Source: Campylobacterales bacterium (GTDB lineage: Bacteria > Campylobacterota > Campylobacteria > Campylobacterales > Sulfurimonadaceae). From it: a stretch of 64,000 bases of DNA. The translations under genes were made by a program, and so were the position numbers. The notes under the pieces are model-generated. The model had not been told where the DNA came from and ran no database searches. It worked only from the letters and a program-made list of their open reading frames with translations. Location: the NCBI GenBank assembly GCA_026390115.1, contig JAPLGO010000001.1:160978-224977 (forward strand), written 5' to 3'. The number at the start of each line of letters is the position of its first letter. Position 1 is the stretch's first letter. Shown piece after piece: positions 1-9,004 of the stretch.

Positions 1-67
1 TGCAAATGGACTTGGCGTTAGTCTTAACCCATCCCTAGGAACACCTCCACCACTTCCTGCTAGTTAA
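1..67 (+). CDS. 3' end of an unidentified gene (partial)
   Basis: A reading frame open from the window edge ends in TAA at 65-67 and gives a Pro/Leu-rich tail (SLNPSLGTPPPLPAS). It stops 23 bases before the next lipoprotein gene and is on the same strand, so it may be the upstream member of that operon. Twenty-one residues are too few to name it. The frame could be chance. Confidence 0.4.
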   Translation, partial: ANGLGVSLNPSLGTPPPLPAS

Positions 68-90
68 GGAAATAAGGTAAGAGGTATATG

Positions 91-768
91 ATGAAGTTAT
101 TAGTCTCAATTTTTGTAATTGTTTTTCTCTGTTCTTGCGGTGTGGATACATCATCAAATTCAGTGAACTCTTCAGCTACAACAAATAGTAATATTGGCAT
201 AGGTTTAGATTTAATAGACCCTAATCCGATACACTCAGATTCTAATACAACTGATACCAATTCGACAGATAACAATGGTACAAATGGCGGCGGTACAAAT
301 GGCGGCGGTTCAACTGTAACGCCTGAAAGTGACTTTGATACAGTCGGTGCAATTTATGATGCGAGTGCTTGTAATGCGAGTACATATCAAATAGCAAGGG
401 ATGCTTCATATAATGGCGTAAATGTCGGAGAGAATGGTTCTAGCTTTTTTAGCGTTAAAGATCAAGGCTTAGAGATTAGATCTGAACACTTAGAAGGTGA
501 CTCTGTAAATGCAGGTAAAACATGGGTGACTCTGTTTTATAAATCATTTCCGGATATAAAAAGCCTGAATTTGCAGGGATATACAAGCTATTTGATGGAA
601 GGCGTGTTTTTCCTAACATATGATATAGCATGGAGTGACAAGAGTATTCCAGGTATTAACAATACAGTGTATGTGCAGTCTAATATGACTACAAAACCTT
701 CATGCTACAGGTTGATTTTGAATAATGTTGTTGGTACACAAATCAGCATGAAAAAAGTATATAGATAG
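91..768 (+). CDS. Predicted lipoprotein with a shared C-terminal domain
   Basis: A 225-residue protein with a lipoprotein signal ending in a lipobox (FLCSCG). A low-complexity Asn/Thr/Asp/Gly linker (DTNSTD, GGGTNGGG) runs to about residue 85 and is followed by a compact C-terminal domain. I prefer the ATG at 91 over the ATG at 88 because GAGG at 81-84 is then 6 bases away. The C-terminal domain (DASAC...TY, a VTLFY-type strand, AW, then a final KVYR) reappears at the C-terminus of the large lipoprotein at 5330-7618. It is probably attached to the outer membrane. No function is recognised, and the neighbours suggest a surface role. Confidence 0.8.
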   Translation: MKLLVSIFVIVFLCSCGVDTSSNSVNSSATTNSNIGIGLDLIDPNPIHSDSNTTDTNSTDNNGTNGGGTNGGGSTVTPESDFDTVGAIYDASACNASTYQIARDASYNGVNVGENGSSFFSVKDQGLEIRSEHLEGDSVNAGKTWVTLFYKSFPDIKSLNLQGYTSYLMEGVFFLTYDIAWSDKSIPGINNTVYVQSNMTTKPSCYRLILNNVVGTQISMKKVYR

Positions 769-780
769 CACTCGTGCTAT
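765..780 (+). terminator. Small palindrome after the lipoprotein stop
   Basis: A perfect 7-bp inverted repeat, ATAGCAC-TC-GTGCTAT, overlaps the stop codon at 766-768 and is followed by an A/T-rich stretch ending in TTTT. It could be a weak terminator or processing hairpin before the next gene. The stem is short and the T-run is not immediate. Confidence 0.35.
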
Positions 781-806
781 AAATTAAATTTTAAAAAGGA
801 TAGTTT

Positions 807-3800
807 ATGAATTATAAAAAAAGTTTATTAAGTTTAGTGACTATTATGGCACTAAGCAATATGGCAGTGGCAGATGATGCTGCAACATACTTACCGTTGT
901 CCTCAAAGGTGACAGATAGCGTTTGGAATCTGTTTGGGGTGAATGGTTTCAGCAATGGCGTTCCTAGCGCTGTATCTTCCGGAACTTCTTCTTTTTCGGC
1001 TGGTCTTACATCACTTGCCGACATACCGACTACAGATGAATTGGCAACGCCAGGTCTATCGAATGGTGGAAATTTAGCATCGCTTCAAGCCCTGCTACCT
1101 GCTACTCCGGTTATAAATACACTTTCAGTCGGTGTTGATATATCTACAACAGCATACAATGCTACAGAACCGGTTCGCAGTATGTATATGAAAGTCGGTT
1201 CTACCAGTATACCTAACGTAAAGTTTAACTACAAAGCTTCTCTTGAGGGCAAAGCAATAGAGATTTTGTTTAATGGAACTCTTTATTCAGCAACAATTGC
1301 AGAATCTAGTACTTGGGCAAATGCTTTAACTGCTACTTTAGGAAGTGGTGCCGTAGTTGCTACAACAGACAAGATTAAAACAGTTACAGGCGTACTCGAT
1401 TTTAATACAACTGATAATCCGGTTGAAGCAAAATATTTTAATGCTTCTACTCAGCTTTTAGCTACTGGCGCAACAGCAAGTTTTTACCACTTCAATGCCA
1501 TAACGCAACAGTGGGAAGTAAATCAAAAAAATGCAACTGTTCAAGACTTCACTAGCTTTACTGCAGGTAAGGCATATTGGGGTAGAGCAGATAGATTAGA
1601 TGCTCTTGGAAGTTTAAATCCGGATCAAGATGGTGCGACTGGTCTAATTCTAGGTCAGGCAACTGCTCTTAGCGGTATTCCAGATCCTGCAATGTATCAA
1701 GATGAGAGCAATGCAAGCACGCTTACGGCGGGATGGAACATGTTGTCATTTGATGACCACCAACCATACATCCGTCATGCAGCGACCGGCTTAGTTCTTA
1801 CATCCGTTGCCAATGGAAGTCAGTTTGTAATTACGGACGATTCCGGAGTAAACTCTATAACAGCTTCTGCAATTGCCGGTGGTGGTAATAACGCTGATGC
1901 TATGACCATCAATGCGGCGATAGAGTCTGCCAAACTACTAGGTTCTCTACCTCAAACATTTAATATAAAAGCGTTTCAAGGTTCGGGTGCGGGAACTATG
2001 ATTTTTCTCTCAGACAGAAAGTTTACAATTGGTGATGCTAATGCGACAGCTACTAATGTACCGGTGGCAACATTGGATGGGGCACAACCATATGTTAATG
2101 GTGTTAGAACCACAGTTGCCGATATAAACAATTCCGCTACTACCAGTGCAACATCTGCCTATGGCGAATATACAACAATTGTGAATGTTTTAACGGGTGC
2201 GGGCACTTCTGATTCCATACTTACTGGTGGTGGTGCCGATGCTACTGGTGCTAAACTCACATTTACAAGCAGTGATACAACAACTGGTTCGGCTACGGCA
2301 AATATTACTGCAAGTTTGACTAATGCAGCAAATGCTATCCATGCTATTCTTGGTTCAACTCCTACAGCTACACAAATCGATACAAATTTTGATGGTACAG
2401 CTGACATGCTTATCGTGGCAAATACAACGCCATACACTCTTAAAGATGCTACTTATACTCGTGTTTTTGCAGACACAAATACGACGGCTGGAAATGTGAC
2501 AGTTTCTGGCACTGCAAATACAGTAGTTGCATCAGGTGCTACATTAGCCTCTTTGGTAACTAATATAAATGCTGTAGCGGCTACAACTTTGATTGATGCA
2601 AATGCTACTCTAGATACCGTACCAAAGCTTGTAGCTGTAACGAATGCTATCTCTACTTTCGATATCAAAGATGTTGCAAGCGGAACGGTAGATATATTGT
2701 CTGCTAGTTCAACAGCCGGAGATTTAGCAAAAGGTGCTGTTGCAGGAGTTTATTCTCTTGATAGCGTTGCAAGATTACCTCTTATTCAGCACTCGTTTGT
2801 GAGTCCTCTATTTGACCCTAATTTAGCTGTTGATACTAATGTCACTATTAATGCAACTACTGCAACTATAACGGCTCCGGCATTAGGTACTACTATACCG
2901 ACTAGGTTAGCATATTTTGATGCGTTAGTTGCCGGAATTAATAATATGATTCAAAATACTCTCGGTGTGCATGGCTCTGCAAGCCATAACTACAGTGCGG
3001 CTACAAACAATATAACGGATGTCAACATCACGGTTGCCGGTCTAGGTGTAACAATCTTTGATATTAATAATACTTCTGGCGCTGGAGCTACAAATGTTGT
3101 AGTTCCTGATACAAACGCAGCTACTGCAGGAAAATTAGGTTCGGGTATAACTACCGGTGATTTGGTAGCCGACCTTAAAACAAACCCTATAGCTTCACCT
3201 AACTACGCTACTTACGGTCCACTCTACACGCTTCGTAACGCCGGAACAGGTTATGATGTAAGAGCTATCTTAAAAGCTACTACTGAGTTAGATACCAATA
3301 CAACGAGTGCTATTGCTTGGGACAGTATAGATATTACGCGTAATGAAAGTGAGTGGTTCTTAAACAACGAATTTAACCTATTCAACATTAACCATAACGC
3401 CGGTTACTGGGTCTATTTAGAAAATAAAACGCCGGACGCAGTTTCGATAGTTTCGGCAACATTTACAAGCCCTGCTTATACATACTATTTCAGTAATGCA
3501 GCTGGTTTAGCGACAACAAACATTATGAACAGTGGTCAAATATCAGTAACTATCACTGGACTTAGTGATGCAGTAGCCAGTTCAGCATATCTTACTGTTG
3601 GCGGTGAAGATGTTCCATTAACAAGATCAAGTCCTTCATCAAATATCTTTACAGCCGATGTGTCAAGTTACGCATTAAGAAATTTTGCTCAAGACCAAAC
3701 GGGACCAATCTCTATTACAGTAAGAGCTGTAAACGGTAAAGGTCAGGCTGTTACGGCTAGCGGTGTTGTTAGTATTGACTATCAAGCTCCTGTTATGACT

Positions 3801-4502
3801 ACACCGACTGTTTCAGGTGGTACAAGTATAATTTTAGGTGCAACGGGGACTACATCGAACTTCTATGTATTTAACGGTTATGTTCCAGAAGTACAAGCAA
3901 CAAGAACTACTGCTGTAGTAAAAACACTTCCGGCTTCAGGAAATGCAGCGACATTTAACGCTTGTACAGAATTTGATTTTGGTGTGGATAATACTTTACG
4001 CATAGTTGCGGCGGATGGTGCAATGAATACTTCAAATGTTTCAGATGCTAAAGAGATTATCTACGCAAGCTTACTCAAAGGAGCTACAGTACTAACACAT
4101 ACGCAAGGTGTTGGTTTGAAATCTCAAATTGGTTCTGTTTACAACTCAGCATGTGTGAATACTGCTACGCAAACTCTTCCAAGTGAAAATGCCGGCGTAA
4201 GTTTGGCTACGCTTGCAAGTGGAGCGACTACTCGTCTCTCATTCGTACCGATAGCAAATGCAAACTTTACACAAGATGTTGCATGGACAGCTAACTATTC
4301 TATCGGCGGAACAAGAGTAGCTCAGATTCAGAATGTAGTTGCATATGCCAGTGCTGGTACTAGTCATACATTCTTCTTAGAGTATAACGGTCACATTTAC
4401 CGAGGTACATTCCCTACATCTCAAGCTATTGCAGATGCTAGTATTGCTACACCAATAGCTTTAACACAAATAAGTGCTGTAAACACATCGTTAGTTCCTT
4501 AA
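807..4502 (+). CDS. Large exported Ala/Thr-rich protein, function unknown
   Basis: A 1231-residue protein with a classical Sec signal peptide (cleavage near AVADDA) and AAGGA six bases before the ATG. The body is rich in Ala, Thr, Asn and Val, as in long beta-structured surface proteins. Aromatic modules recur: a GWNMLSF segment near residue 310 and a GYWVYLE segment near residue 870, followed by an Ig-like stretch to about residue 1000. The C-terminus has a FFLEYNGHIYRGTFPTSQ segment that resembles the end of the next protein (FYVYDF...FEGIFPSMQ). It has no retention module or type I secretion tail that I can recognise. It is probably a secreted or cell-surface protein. Confidence 0.8.
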   Translation: MNYKKSLLSLVTIMALSNMAVADDAATYLPLSSKVTDSVWNLFGVNGFSNGVPSAVSSGTSSFSAGLTSLADIPTTDELATPGLSNGGNLASLQALLPATPVINTLSVGVDISTTAYNATEPVRSMYMKVGSTSIPNVKFNYKASLEGKAIEILFNGTLYSATIAESSTWANALTATLGSGAVVATTDKIKTVTGVLDFNTTDNPVEAKYFNASTQLLATGATASFYHFNAITQQWEVNQKNATVQDFTSFTAGKAYWGRADRLDALGSLNPDQDGATGLILGQATALSGIPDPAMYQDESNASTLTAGWNMLSFDDHQPYIRHAATGLVLTSVANGSQFVITDDSGVNSITASAIAGGGNNADAMTINAAIESAKLLGSLPQTFNIKAFQGSGAGTMIFLSDRKFTIGDANATATNVPVATLDGAQPYVNGVRTTVADINNSATTSATSAYGEYTTIVNVLTGAGTSDSILTGGGADATGAKLTFTSSDTTTGSATANITASLTNAANAIHAILGSTPTATQIDTNFDGTADMLIVANTTPYTLKDATYTRVFADTNTTAGNVTVSGTANTVVASGATLASLVTNINAVAATTLIDANATLDTVPKLVAVTNAISTFDIKDVASGTVDILSASSTAGDLAKGAVAGVYSLDSVARLPLIQHSFVSPLFDPNLAVDTNVTINATTATITAPALGTTIPTRLAYFDALVAGINNMIQNTLGVHGSASHNYSAATNNITDVNITVAGLGVTIFDINNTSGAGATNVVVPDTNAATAGKLGSGITTGDLVADLKTNPIASPNYATYGPLYTLRNAGTGYDVRAILKATTELDTNTTSAIAWDSIDITRNESEWFLNNEFNLFNINHNAGYWVYLENKTPDAVSIVSATFTSPAYTYYFSNAAGLATTNIMNSGQISVTITGLSDAVASSAYLTVGGEDVPLTRSSPSSNIFTADVSSYALRNFAQDQTGPISITVRAVNGKGQAVTASGVVSIDYQAPVMTTPTVSGGTSIILGATGTTSNFYVFNGYVPEVQATRTTAVVKTLPASGNAATFNACTEFDFGVDNTLRIVAADGAMNTSNVSDAKEIIYASLLKGATVLTHTQGVGLKSQIGSVYNSACVNTATQTLPSENAGVSLATLASGATTRLSFVPIANANFTQDVAWTANYSIGGTRVAQIQNVVAYASAGTSHTFFLEYNGHIYRGTFPTSQAIADASIATPIALTQISAVNTSLVP

Positions 4503-4522
4503 GGAGCTAACGAGGTTATAAG

Positions 4523-5290
4523 ATGATGAAGCAGTTCTTTACTCTTTCACTGTTTTGTATAACACTTCTTGCAAACTCTTTGCAAGAAGCTTCTCCATCT
4601 TTCTCTCCTAAAGAGAGAGAGATTCTCTCAAAAGAGATTCCTAGTACTTCCCCTTTTTACAACTCAAAAACATACGACTTAAAAAAAGGTTGGAATTCCC
4701 TCACGACTCCTCAAGACGGCGTGGATGTTGTTAAAACTTTTGGCGAAGTTTCAGAACTGAAATATATAGTTGTTTATGACAGTGTAAGTAAGCTGTGGGC
4801 GGTATTTTCACATGAGAAATTAGAAGGAGAGCTGTTGCTCTTAAAATATTTGGAGCCAAATGTAACCTTTTTTGTACTGGCTTTGTCGGATACAAAAGTA
4901 GAGATAAAAAGCAATACTATAAATGTTGCATGTCAGAAAATTTTGGATGACAAACAGTATAACTTTTTACTTGATTCTGGAATAACACAAGAGTCTGCGG
5001 TGAGCAAAGATGAAACAATGAGTGCAAAATCTCGTTACTTTTCACACCATGAAAAGGGAATCTATAACGATACACGCATTGCGCTCATCTATCCAAAAAT
5101 AGAAGTAAAAACAAAAAGAAGTTACAAGTACGGTCCAGCTTTGCCAAAAACTTTTTTTGAATTCAGCAAAGAGTATGAAGCCAAAAAATTTTATGTTTAT
5201 GATTTTAAAGAGCAAAAGTGCTTTGAGGGCATTTTTCCATCCATGCAAATACCACCTTTTCCTACTTTAAAAGAGATAAAGACAAATTAA
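4523..5290 (+). CDS. Exported hypothetical protein, related in motifs to its upstream neighbour
   Basis: A 255-residue protein with an N-terminal signal peptide (MMKQFFTLSLFCITLLANS). It has a GWNSLTTPQDG segment near residue 56 and a YDSVSKLWAVF segment, the same Gly-Trp-Asn plus aromatic-strand pattern seen in the 1231-residue protein. Its C-terminus (FYVYDF...GIFPSMQIP) resembles the end of that protein. It lies 20 bases downstream and is very likely co-transcribed with it. The start could be either of two consecutive ATGs. Not otherwise recognised; it may be an accessory or processed partner. Confidence 0.75.
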   Translation: MMKQFFTLSLFCITLLANSLQEASPSFSPKEREILSKEIPSTSPFYNSKTYDLKKGWNSLTTPQDGVDVVKTFGEVSELKYIVVYDSVSKLWAVFSHEKLEGELLLLKYLEPNVTFFVLALSDTKVEIKSNTINVACQKILDDKQYNFLLDSGITQESAVSKDETMSAKSRYFSHHEKGIYNDTRIALIYPKIEVKTKRSYKYGPALPKTFFEFSKEYEAKKFYVYDFKEQKCFEGIFPSMQIPPFPTLKEIKTN

Positions 5291-5329
5291 GATAAAATGC
5301 ACCCCATCTATATGGTGGGGAGTATCTGC

Positions 5330-7618
5330 TTGAAATATTTGGTCTTTTTATTTTTTACTTATATATCTTTAATTCTTTTTACCGGCTGTGAGACAACAAG
5401 CAGCAGTACGGGAAACACAATAAAAAAAATAACTCTCAGCGGTGCTGTTATCGATGGCTACATAAAAAATTCAAGCGTCTGTTTAGACCTTAATATGAAC
5501 GGTTCATGTGATGTGAGCGAGCCATCTACCCTTACCTCAAACAGCGGAGCATTTAGCTTTGGAGACATAAATGTAACAGGTACGCTCTATATGCCGGTTA
5601 TAGCAAGCGGCGGAACAGACACGGCAACAAACAAAAGCTTTACAGGCAAATTCAAAAGTATTGTAGATACGGACAATGCCCCACAAGCTGGGCAACTTTT
5701 TGTAACACCGTTAACAGATATGATTGCAACTTCTTTTCTTAATTCGCCGGCACAAACTTACTCTTCACTACAAGCCTCTATCAAACAAATAGCAGTTGCT
5801 TATAAAATTTCGGAAGGGTATAGCAACAAAAGCCCTATGCAGTATGCCGGCGTATTTGCAATAACACAAGAGATTCAACAAACTTTGGCACTCATTGAGA
5901 CTGCTGCAACCAAAGCAAAAGGGATCTCATTAACATCCGTACAACTGCTTCAACTTCAAAGAGAGATAAAGAGTGCAATTATCACGCAAATTAGCGAAGA
6001 TGTAGATATAAACATAGAAAAAGTGCTTACAAAGCTTGAGACACTCTCTACTATTACCATTCCGGCAAATGAAAAGAGTTTTCTAACAGCGCAAGTAGCA
6101 GAACTTAAGGTGGCAATAGATTCTTTTGTTGCAAATAAAAATTTAACCGCCGCAAATCTCAACACTTATCAGGCAGCTTTAGAAACAGAGCAGGGAAAAG
6201 TAATTGCCGCACTTGAAAATGCGGCCAGCGGAGCTTCTCTAACACCTATAAAAATAAATATAGATATATTTGCCGTTCCAGATACAAATACAACCGATAC
6301 AAACACTACAGACACAAATACGACCGATACAAACTCGACTGTACCGGTAGAAAGTAATACAACAACACTCTCTTTTGGAGGTGTTATGGTGGATAGTTAT
6401 ATCAGCGGAGCAAAAATCTGCTTAGATTTAGACAGCAACGGCGTATGCGGCACAACAGAACCATCAACAACTACAGACGGCAATGGAACATTCAGTTTTA
6501 CTAATTTAAAAGTCAACAAAAACACAATGATTCCTCTTATAGGATTTGGCGGAACAGATATAGCAACAAATAAATCTTTTTCGGGTGAATTTCAGAGCAT
6601 ATTAGATGTAAACAGTACGCTCCCGACTACCAAAATTGCCTTAACTCCATTTACAGATTTGGCAAAAGTTCTCTTTTTTCAATCAACTATAAAAAACAAA
6701 GCAGCATTTGAAGCTTCTGCTACTAATCTTGGAAGTGCCTTTGGATTAAGCAGCAGCGATATAGTAAGTGATACCATGCAAAATATTCAACTCTTTGCTC
6801 TATCACAAGAGATACAAATTACAAAATCACTCATAGAATTCGTAGCAAAGAAAGTAATGTCCAAGACATTGACAGAAGTTCAAAAAAAAGATTTGCAGTA
6901 CAAAATAAAAAATGCACTGTTGACTCGAATTTTGGATAACGGATATCAAAATTTAAGCATATCGGAAGTTCTATCGGTACTTGAACTAGATATGAATATT
7001 ATAATTCCGGACAGCAATAGAACATTTGTAATATCACAAATAGCAGAAGTGAAAAGAGTATTTTCTCTGCTCTCTACAGATGCAAATATACATGAATGGG
7101 CACTTCCAAGACTTCAATCGGTTGTTGAAACTGCTTTAGAACCGGCATATACAAACTCTACTTATGTTGATATGAATGTTACAGCTGAGAGTGTAACGTA
7201 CAGCATATTTGACAAAACAGATGCCGTTTTTGATGCATCTGCATGTATTAAAGATACGTATTATAAAAATACTTTAATTGATAGTAACGCGACCGAAGCG
7301 ATAAGAGCAAGCGACTCCGTAAATGGTCTTACGCTTAATTTTAACAATAATTCAGGATTTGATTCAGCAAATAAAGTTGTACTCTACTACCCACTCTTAG
7401 GTGCAACGAAAACCAATGAAAGCGTAACTGTTTTTCAAAATAGCTACTATTTTGCCTTTGACAAAGCATGGGCAAACACAGGCAAGCAAATTTATATACA
7501 AACACCTAAAAATACCAATGGCTTGTACGGGTGCCAAAGAGCTAAATTAGACTCAAATATATCAAGCGAAATACAGTTTACTAAGGTATACAGATATACC
7601 GATACAAATGCATCATGA
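5330..7618 (+). CDS. Large lipoprotein with an internal duplication
   Basis: The protein has 762 residues from a TTG start preceded by GGGGAG at a 7-base spacing. This gives MKYLVFLFFTYISLILFTGC, a textbook lipoprotein signal. The ATG at 5297 has no ribosome-binding site. Two copies of one domain follow: about residues 40-290 (GAVIDGYIKNSSVCLDLNMNG, GGTDTATNKSFTG, VTPLTD) and about 345-600 (GVMVDSYISGAKICLDLDSNG, GGTDIATNKSFSG, LTPFTD). They are joined by a DTNTT repeat linker. The C-terminal 140 residues match the C-terminal domain of the 225-residue lipoprotein at the window start, including the final KVYR. The D-x-N-x-N/D-G sequences may bind calcium. Function is unknown; it is a probable outer-membrane surface protein. 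Confidence 0.8.
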   Translation: MKYLVFLFFTYISLILFTGCETTSSSTGNTIKKITLSGAVIDGYIKNSSVCLDLNMNGSCDVSEPSTLTSNSGAFSFGDINVTGTLYMPVIASGGTDTATNKSFTGKFKSIVDTDNAPQAGQLFVTPLTDMIATSFLNSPAQTYSSLQASIKQIAVAYKISEGYSNKSPMQYAGVFAITQEIQQTLALIETAATKAKGISLTSVQLLQLQREIKSAIITQISEDVDINIEKVLTKLETLSTITIPANEKSFLTAQVAELKVAIDSFVANKNLTAANLNTYQAALETEQGKVIAALENAASGASLTPIKINIDIFAVPDTNTTDTNTTDTNTTDTNSTVPVESNTTTLSFGGVMVDSYISGAKICLDLDSNGVCGTTEPSTTTDGNGTFSFTNLKVNKNTMIPLIGFGGTDIATNKSFSGEFQSILDVNSTLPTTKIALTPFTDLAKVLFFQSTIKNKAAFEASATNLGSAFGLSSSDIVSDTMQNIQLFALSQEIQITKSLIEFVAKKVMSKTLTEVQKKDLQYKIKNALLTRILDNGYQNLSISEVLSVLELDMNIIIPDSNRTFVISQIAEVKRVFSLLSTDANIHEWALPRLQSVVETALEPAYTNSTYVDMNVTAESVTYSIFDKTDAVFDASACIKDTYYKNTLIDSNATEAIRASDSVNGLTLNFNNNSGFDSANKVVLYYPLLGATKTNESVTVFQNSYYFAFDKAWANTGKQIYIQTPKNTNGLYGCQRAKLDSNISSEIQFTKVYRYTDTNAS
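6281..6340 (+). repeat. Four 15-bp tandem repeats encoding DTNTT
   Basis: Four consecutive, imperfect 15-base units (GATACAAATACAACC type) encode DTNTT three times and DTNST once, in the linker between the two duplicated domains of the large lipoprotein. Copy number could change by slippage and would alter linker length without shifting the frame. Confidence 0.85.
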
Positions 7619-7683
7619 GTTTCTGCGGTAATTTAAATATTATGTTAAAATACTTACAATTAAAAAGGTGAAAAGGGGTTTTT

Positions 7684-8514
7684 ATGTTGTTAAAGTTTTT
7701 TTTATTGTTTGTTATATTTGTATCTGCTTATTCGGGTGAATCGCTTCTTGCAAAAGATGCTCAGGTTGAGAATGGTTCTACATCCATAGAAAATACTGCT
7801 TGGTACACAAAAATCCATACAACAGTTGAAGCTGCAATATACATGTCAGATTTCCAAGGAACTCTATCAAATGCAACTCCCTCTGTTATCGACTTCGGAA
7901 AAGATTTTAAATATGCAAATTCAACATCATCATTTTTCTCGGTGGAAACACGATTTGATTACGATTATGTTCCAAATGTCTATATTAGCTACTTTAACAT
8001 GGTGCAAAAGAACGATGTTAATATCACTCGCGGTGTGACAATGGTAGATAAACCATTTACTAACGCAGCAACAAATATAGATTATAAAGTACTCAATGCT
8101 GTAGTTTTTCAAGATTTCAAAGCAAAAGGCGCAGTAAAAAAAGGGTTTTATATGGGTGACATAGAACTTGATATTGGAGCAAACCTAAAAGTTATCGATT
8201 ATCTTGTGCGGATGAAAGACAATGCAAATCCAAACGCAATCTATATGTATGACAAAGTAGATGCTCTTATCGTATTGCCATATGCGGGCTTTAAATATTA
8301 CCGATACGGCTTTGTTCTCTTTGGAAATATAAGCTCCCTCTCCTATTCAGAATCTAAATCTACAGGCTATCAGTTTGGAATAGAGTATCAAGTTGTTAAT
8401 AATATTTATTTAGGTTATAGCTATATGTATGAAGATTTTCAAGCTATCGAAAAAAAAGATCATATAGACTTTAAAACTGTCGGAAATAAGTTTAGCATTA
8501 AGTACACGTTTTAA
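7684..8514 (+). CDS. Predicted outer-membrane beta-barrel protein
   Basis: A 276-residue protein with a signal peptide and alternating aromatic/polar strands (FFSVETRFDYDYVPNVYISY, IYLGYSYMYEDF). It ends in a terminal aromatic residue (KYTF), as expected for barrel insertion by the Bam machinery. AAGGGG lies 5 bases before the ATG, and an AT-rich promoter-like stretch sits in the 65-base gap after the lipoprotein gene. It closes the surface-protein block and may be a channel or anchor for it. The family is not certain. Confidence 0.75.
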   Translation: MLLKFFLLFVIFVSAYSGESLLAKDAQVENGSTSIENTAWYTKIHTTVEAAIYMSDFQGTLSNATPSVIDFGKDFKYANSTSSFFSVETRFDYDYVPNVYISYFNMVQKNDVNITRGVTMVDKPFTNAATNIDYKVLNAVVFQDFKAKGAVKKGFYMGDIELDIGANLKVIDYLVRMKDNANPNAIYMYDKVDALIVLPYAGFKYYRYGFVLFGNISSLSYSESKSTGYQFGIEYQVVNNIYLGYSYMYEDFQAIEKKDHIDFKTVGNKFSIKYTF

Positions 8515-8530
8515 TTTATGTGCTTTTTGC

Positions 8531-8536
8531 TATAAT
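8531..8536 (+). promoter_or_regulatory. Sigma-70 -10 box before the LPP20-like gene
   Basis: TATAAT preceded by TTGC, in an A/T-rich spacer 30 bases before the start codon. This is the usual form of housekeeping promoters in Campylobacterota, where a good -10 and periodic AT tracts replace a conserved -35. Confidence 0.6.
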
Positions 8537-8565
8537 GCCTGTGAAAATTTAAGTTAGGAATTTTA

Positions 8566-8997
8566 ATGAAATATTTGATTTTATTTATATTATGTGTTGC
8601 CAACATATCTGCTGTTTATGCGGCTGACGGTTATCCATCCGGTAAACTCCAAGAAGTGAAAGATTTAGATAATGACCTTGTATTAAAACCTGAAAAAAAT
8701 GTAAGAATAACCGTATTCGGTCAAGGTGTTGCTCCTGCGTTTACAACTATGCCGGCTCAAGCTCAAGCCCTTGCAAAGCGTGCTGCTATGGTGGATGGAT
8801 ACAGACTTATAGCAGAGCGTATAAAAGGTGTGTCAGTTGAAGGTCAAGACACAATTAAAAATATGCAGGTTACTCGTTCGGAAGTAAGAGCGCATGTTCA
8901 AAATTTAATTAAAAATGCAACAATCGTAAACACAATTTTTAAAGATGGGTTGTGCGAAGTTGAAATGGAAGTTAATCTAAACTACTCAGACTTCTAG
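8566..8997 (+). CDS. LPP20-like exported protein
   Basis: A 143-residue protein with a signal peptide ending near VYAADG. Residues about 60-143 look like the LPP20 fold: AQALAKRAAMVDGYRLIAER, a central helix, then KDGLCEVEMEVNLN at the C-terminus. The LPP20 family is named for a Helicobacter pylori lipoprotein, and related domains occur in flagellum-associated envelope proteins. There is no lipobox Cys, so this is probably a soluble periplasmic protein. It converges with the barrel gene at 9005, with only 7 bases between the stops. Confidence 0.75.
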   Translation: MKYLILFILCVANISAVYAADGYPSGKLQEVKDLDNDLVLKPEKNVRITVFGQGVAPAFTTMPAQAQALAKRAAMVDGYRLIAERIKGVSVEGQDTIKNMQVTRSEVRAHVQNLIKNATIVNTIFKDGLCEVEMEVNLNYSDF

Positions 8998-9004
8998 TAA
9001 TTCT

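Noticed and set aside
2159-2668. Minus-strand ORFs opposite the 1231-residue gene
   Set aside because: Ala/Val-rich shadows caused by the Ala/Thr-rich sense strand, without start signals.
807-4502. The 1231-residue exported protein as the LapG-controlled adhesin
   Set aside because: It has an ordinary cleavable Sec signal and no retention module, glycine-rich RTX repeats or type I secretion tail.
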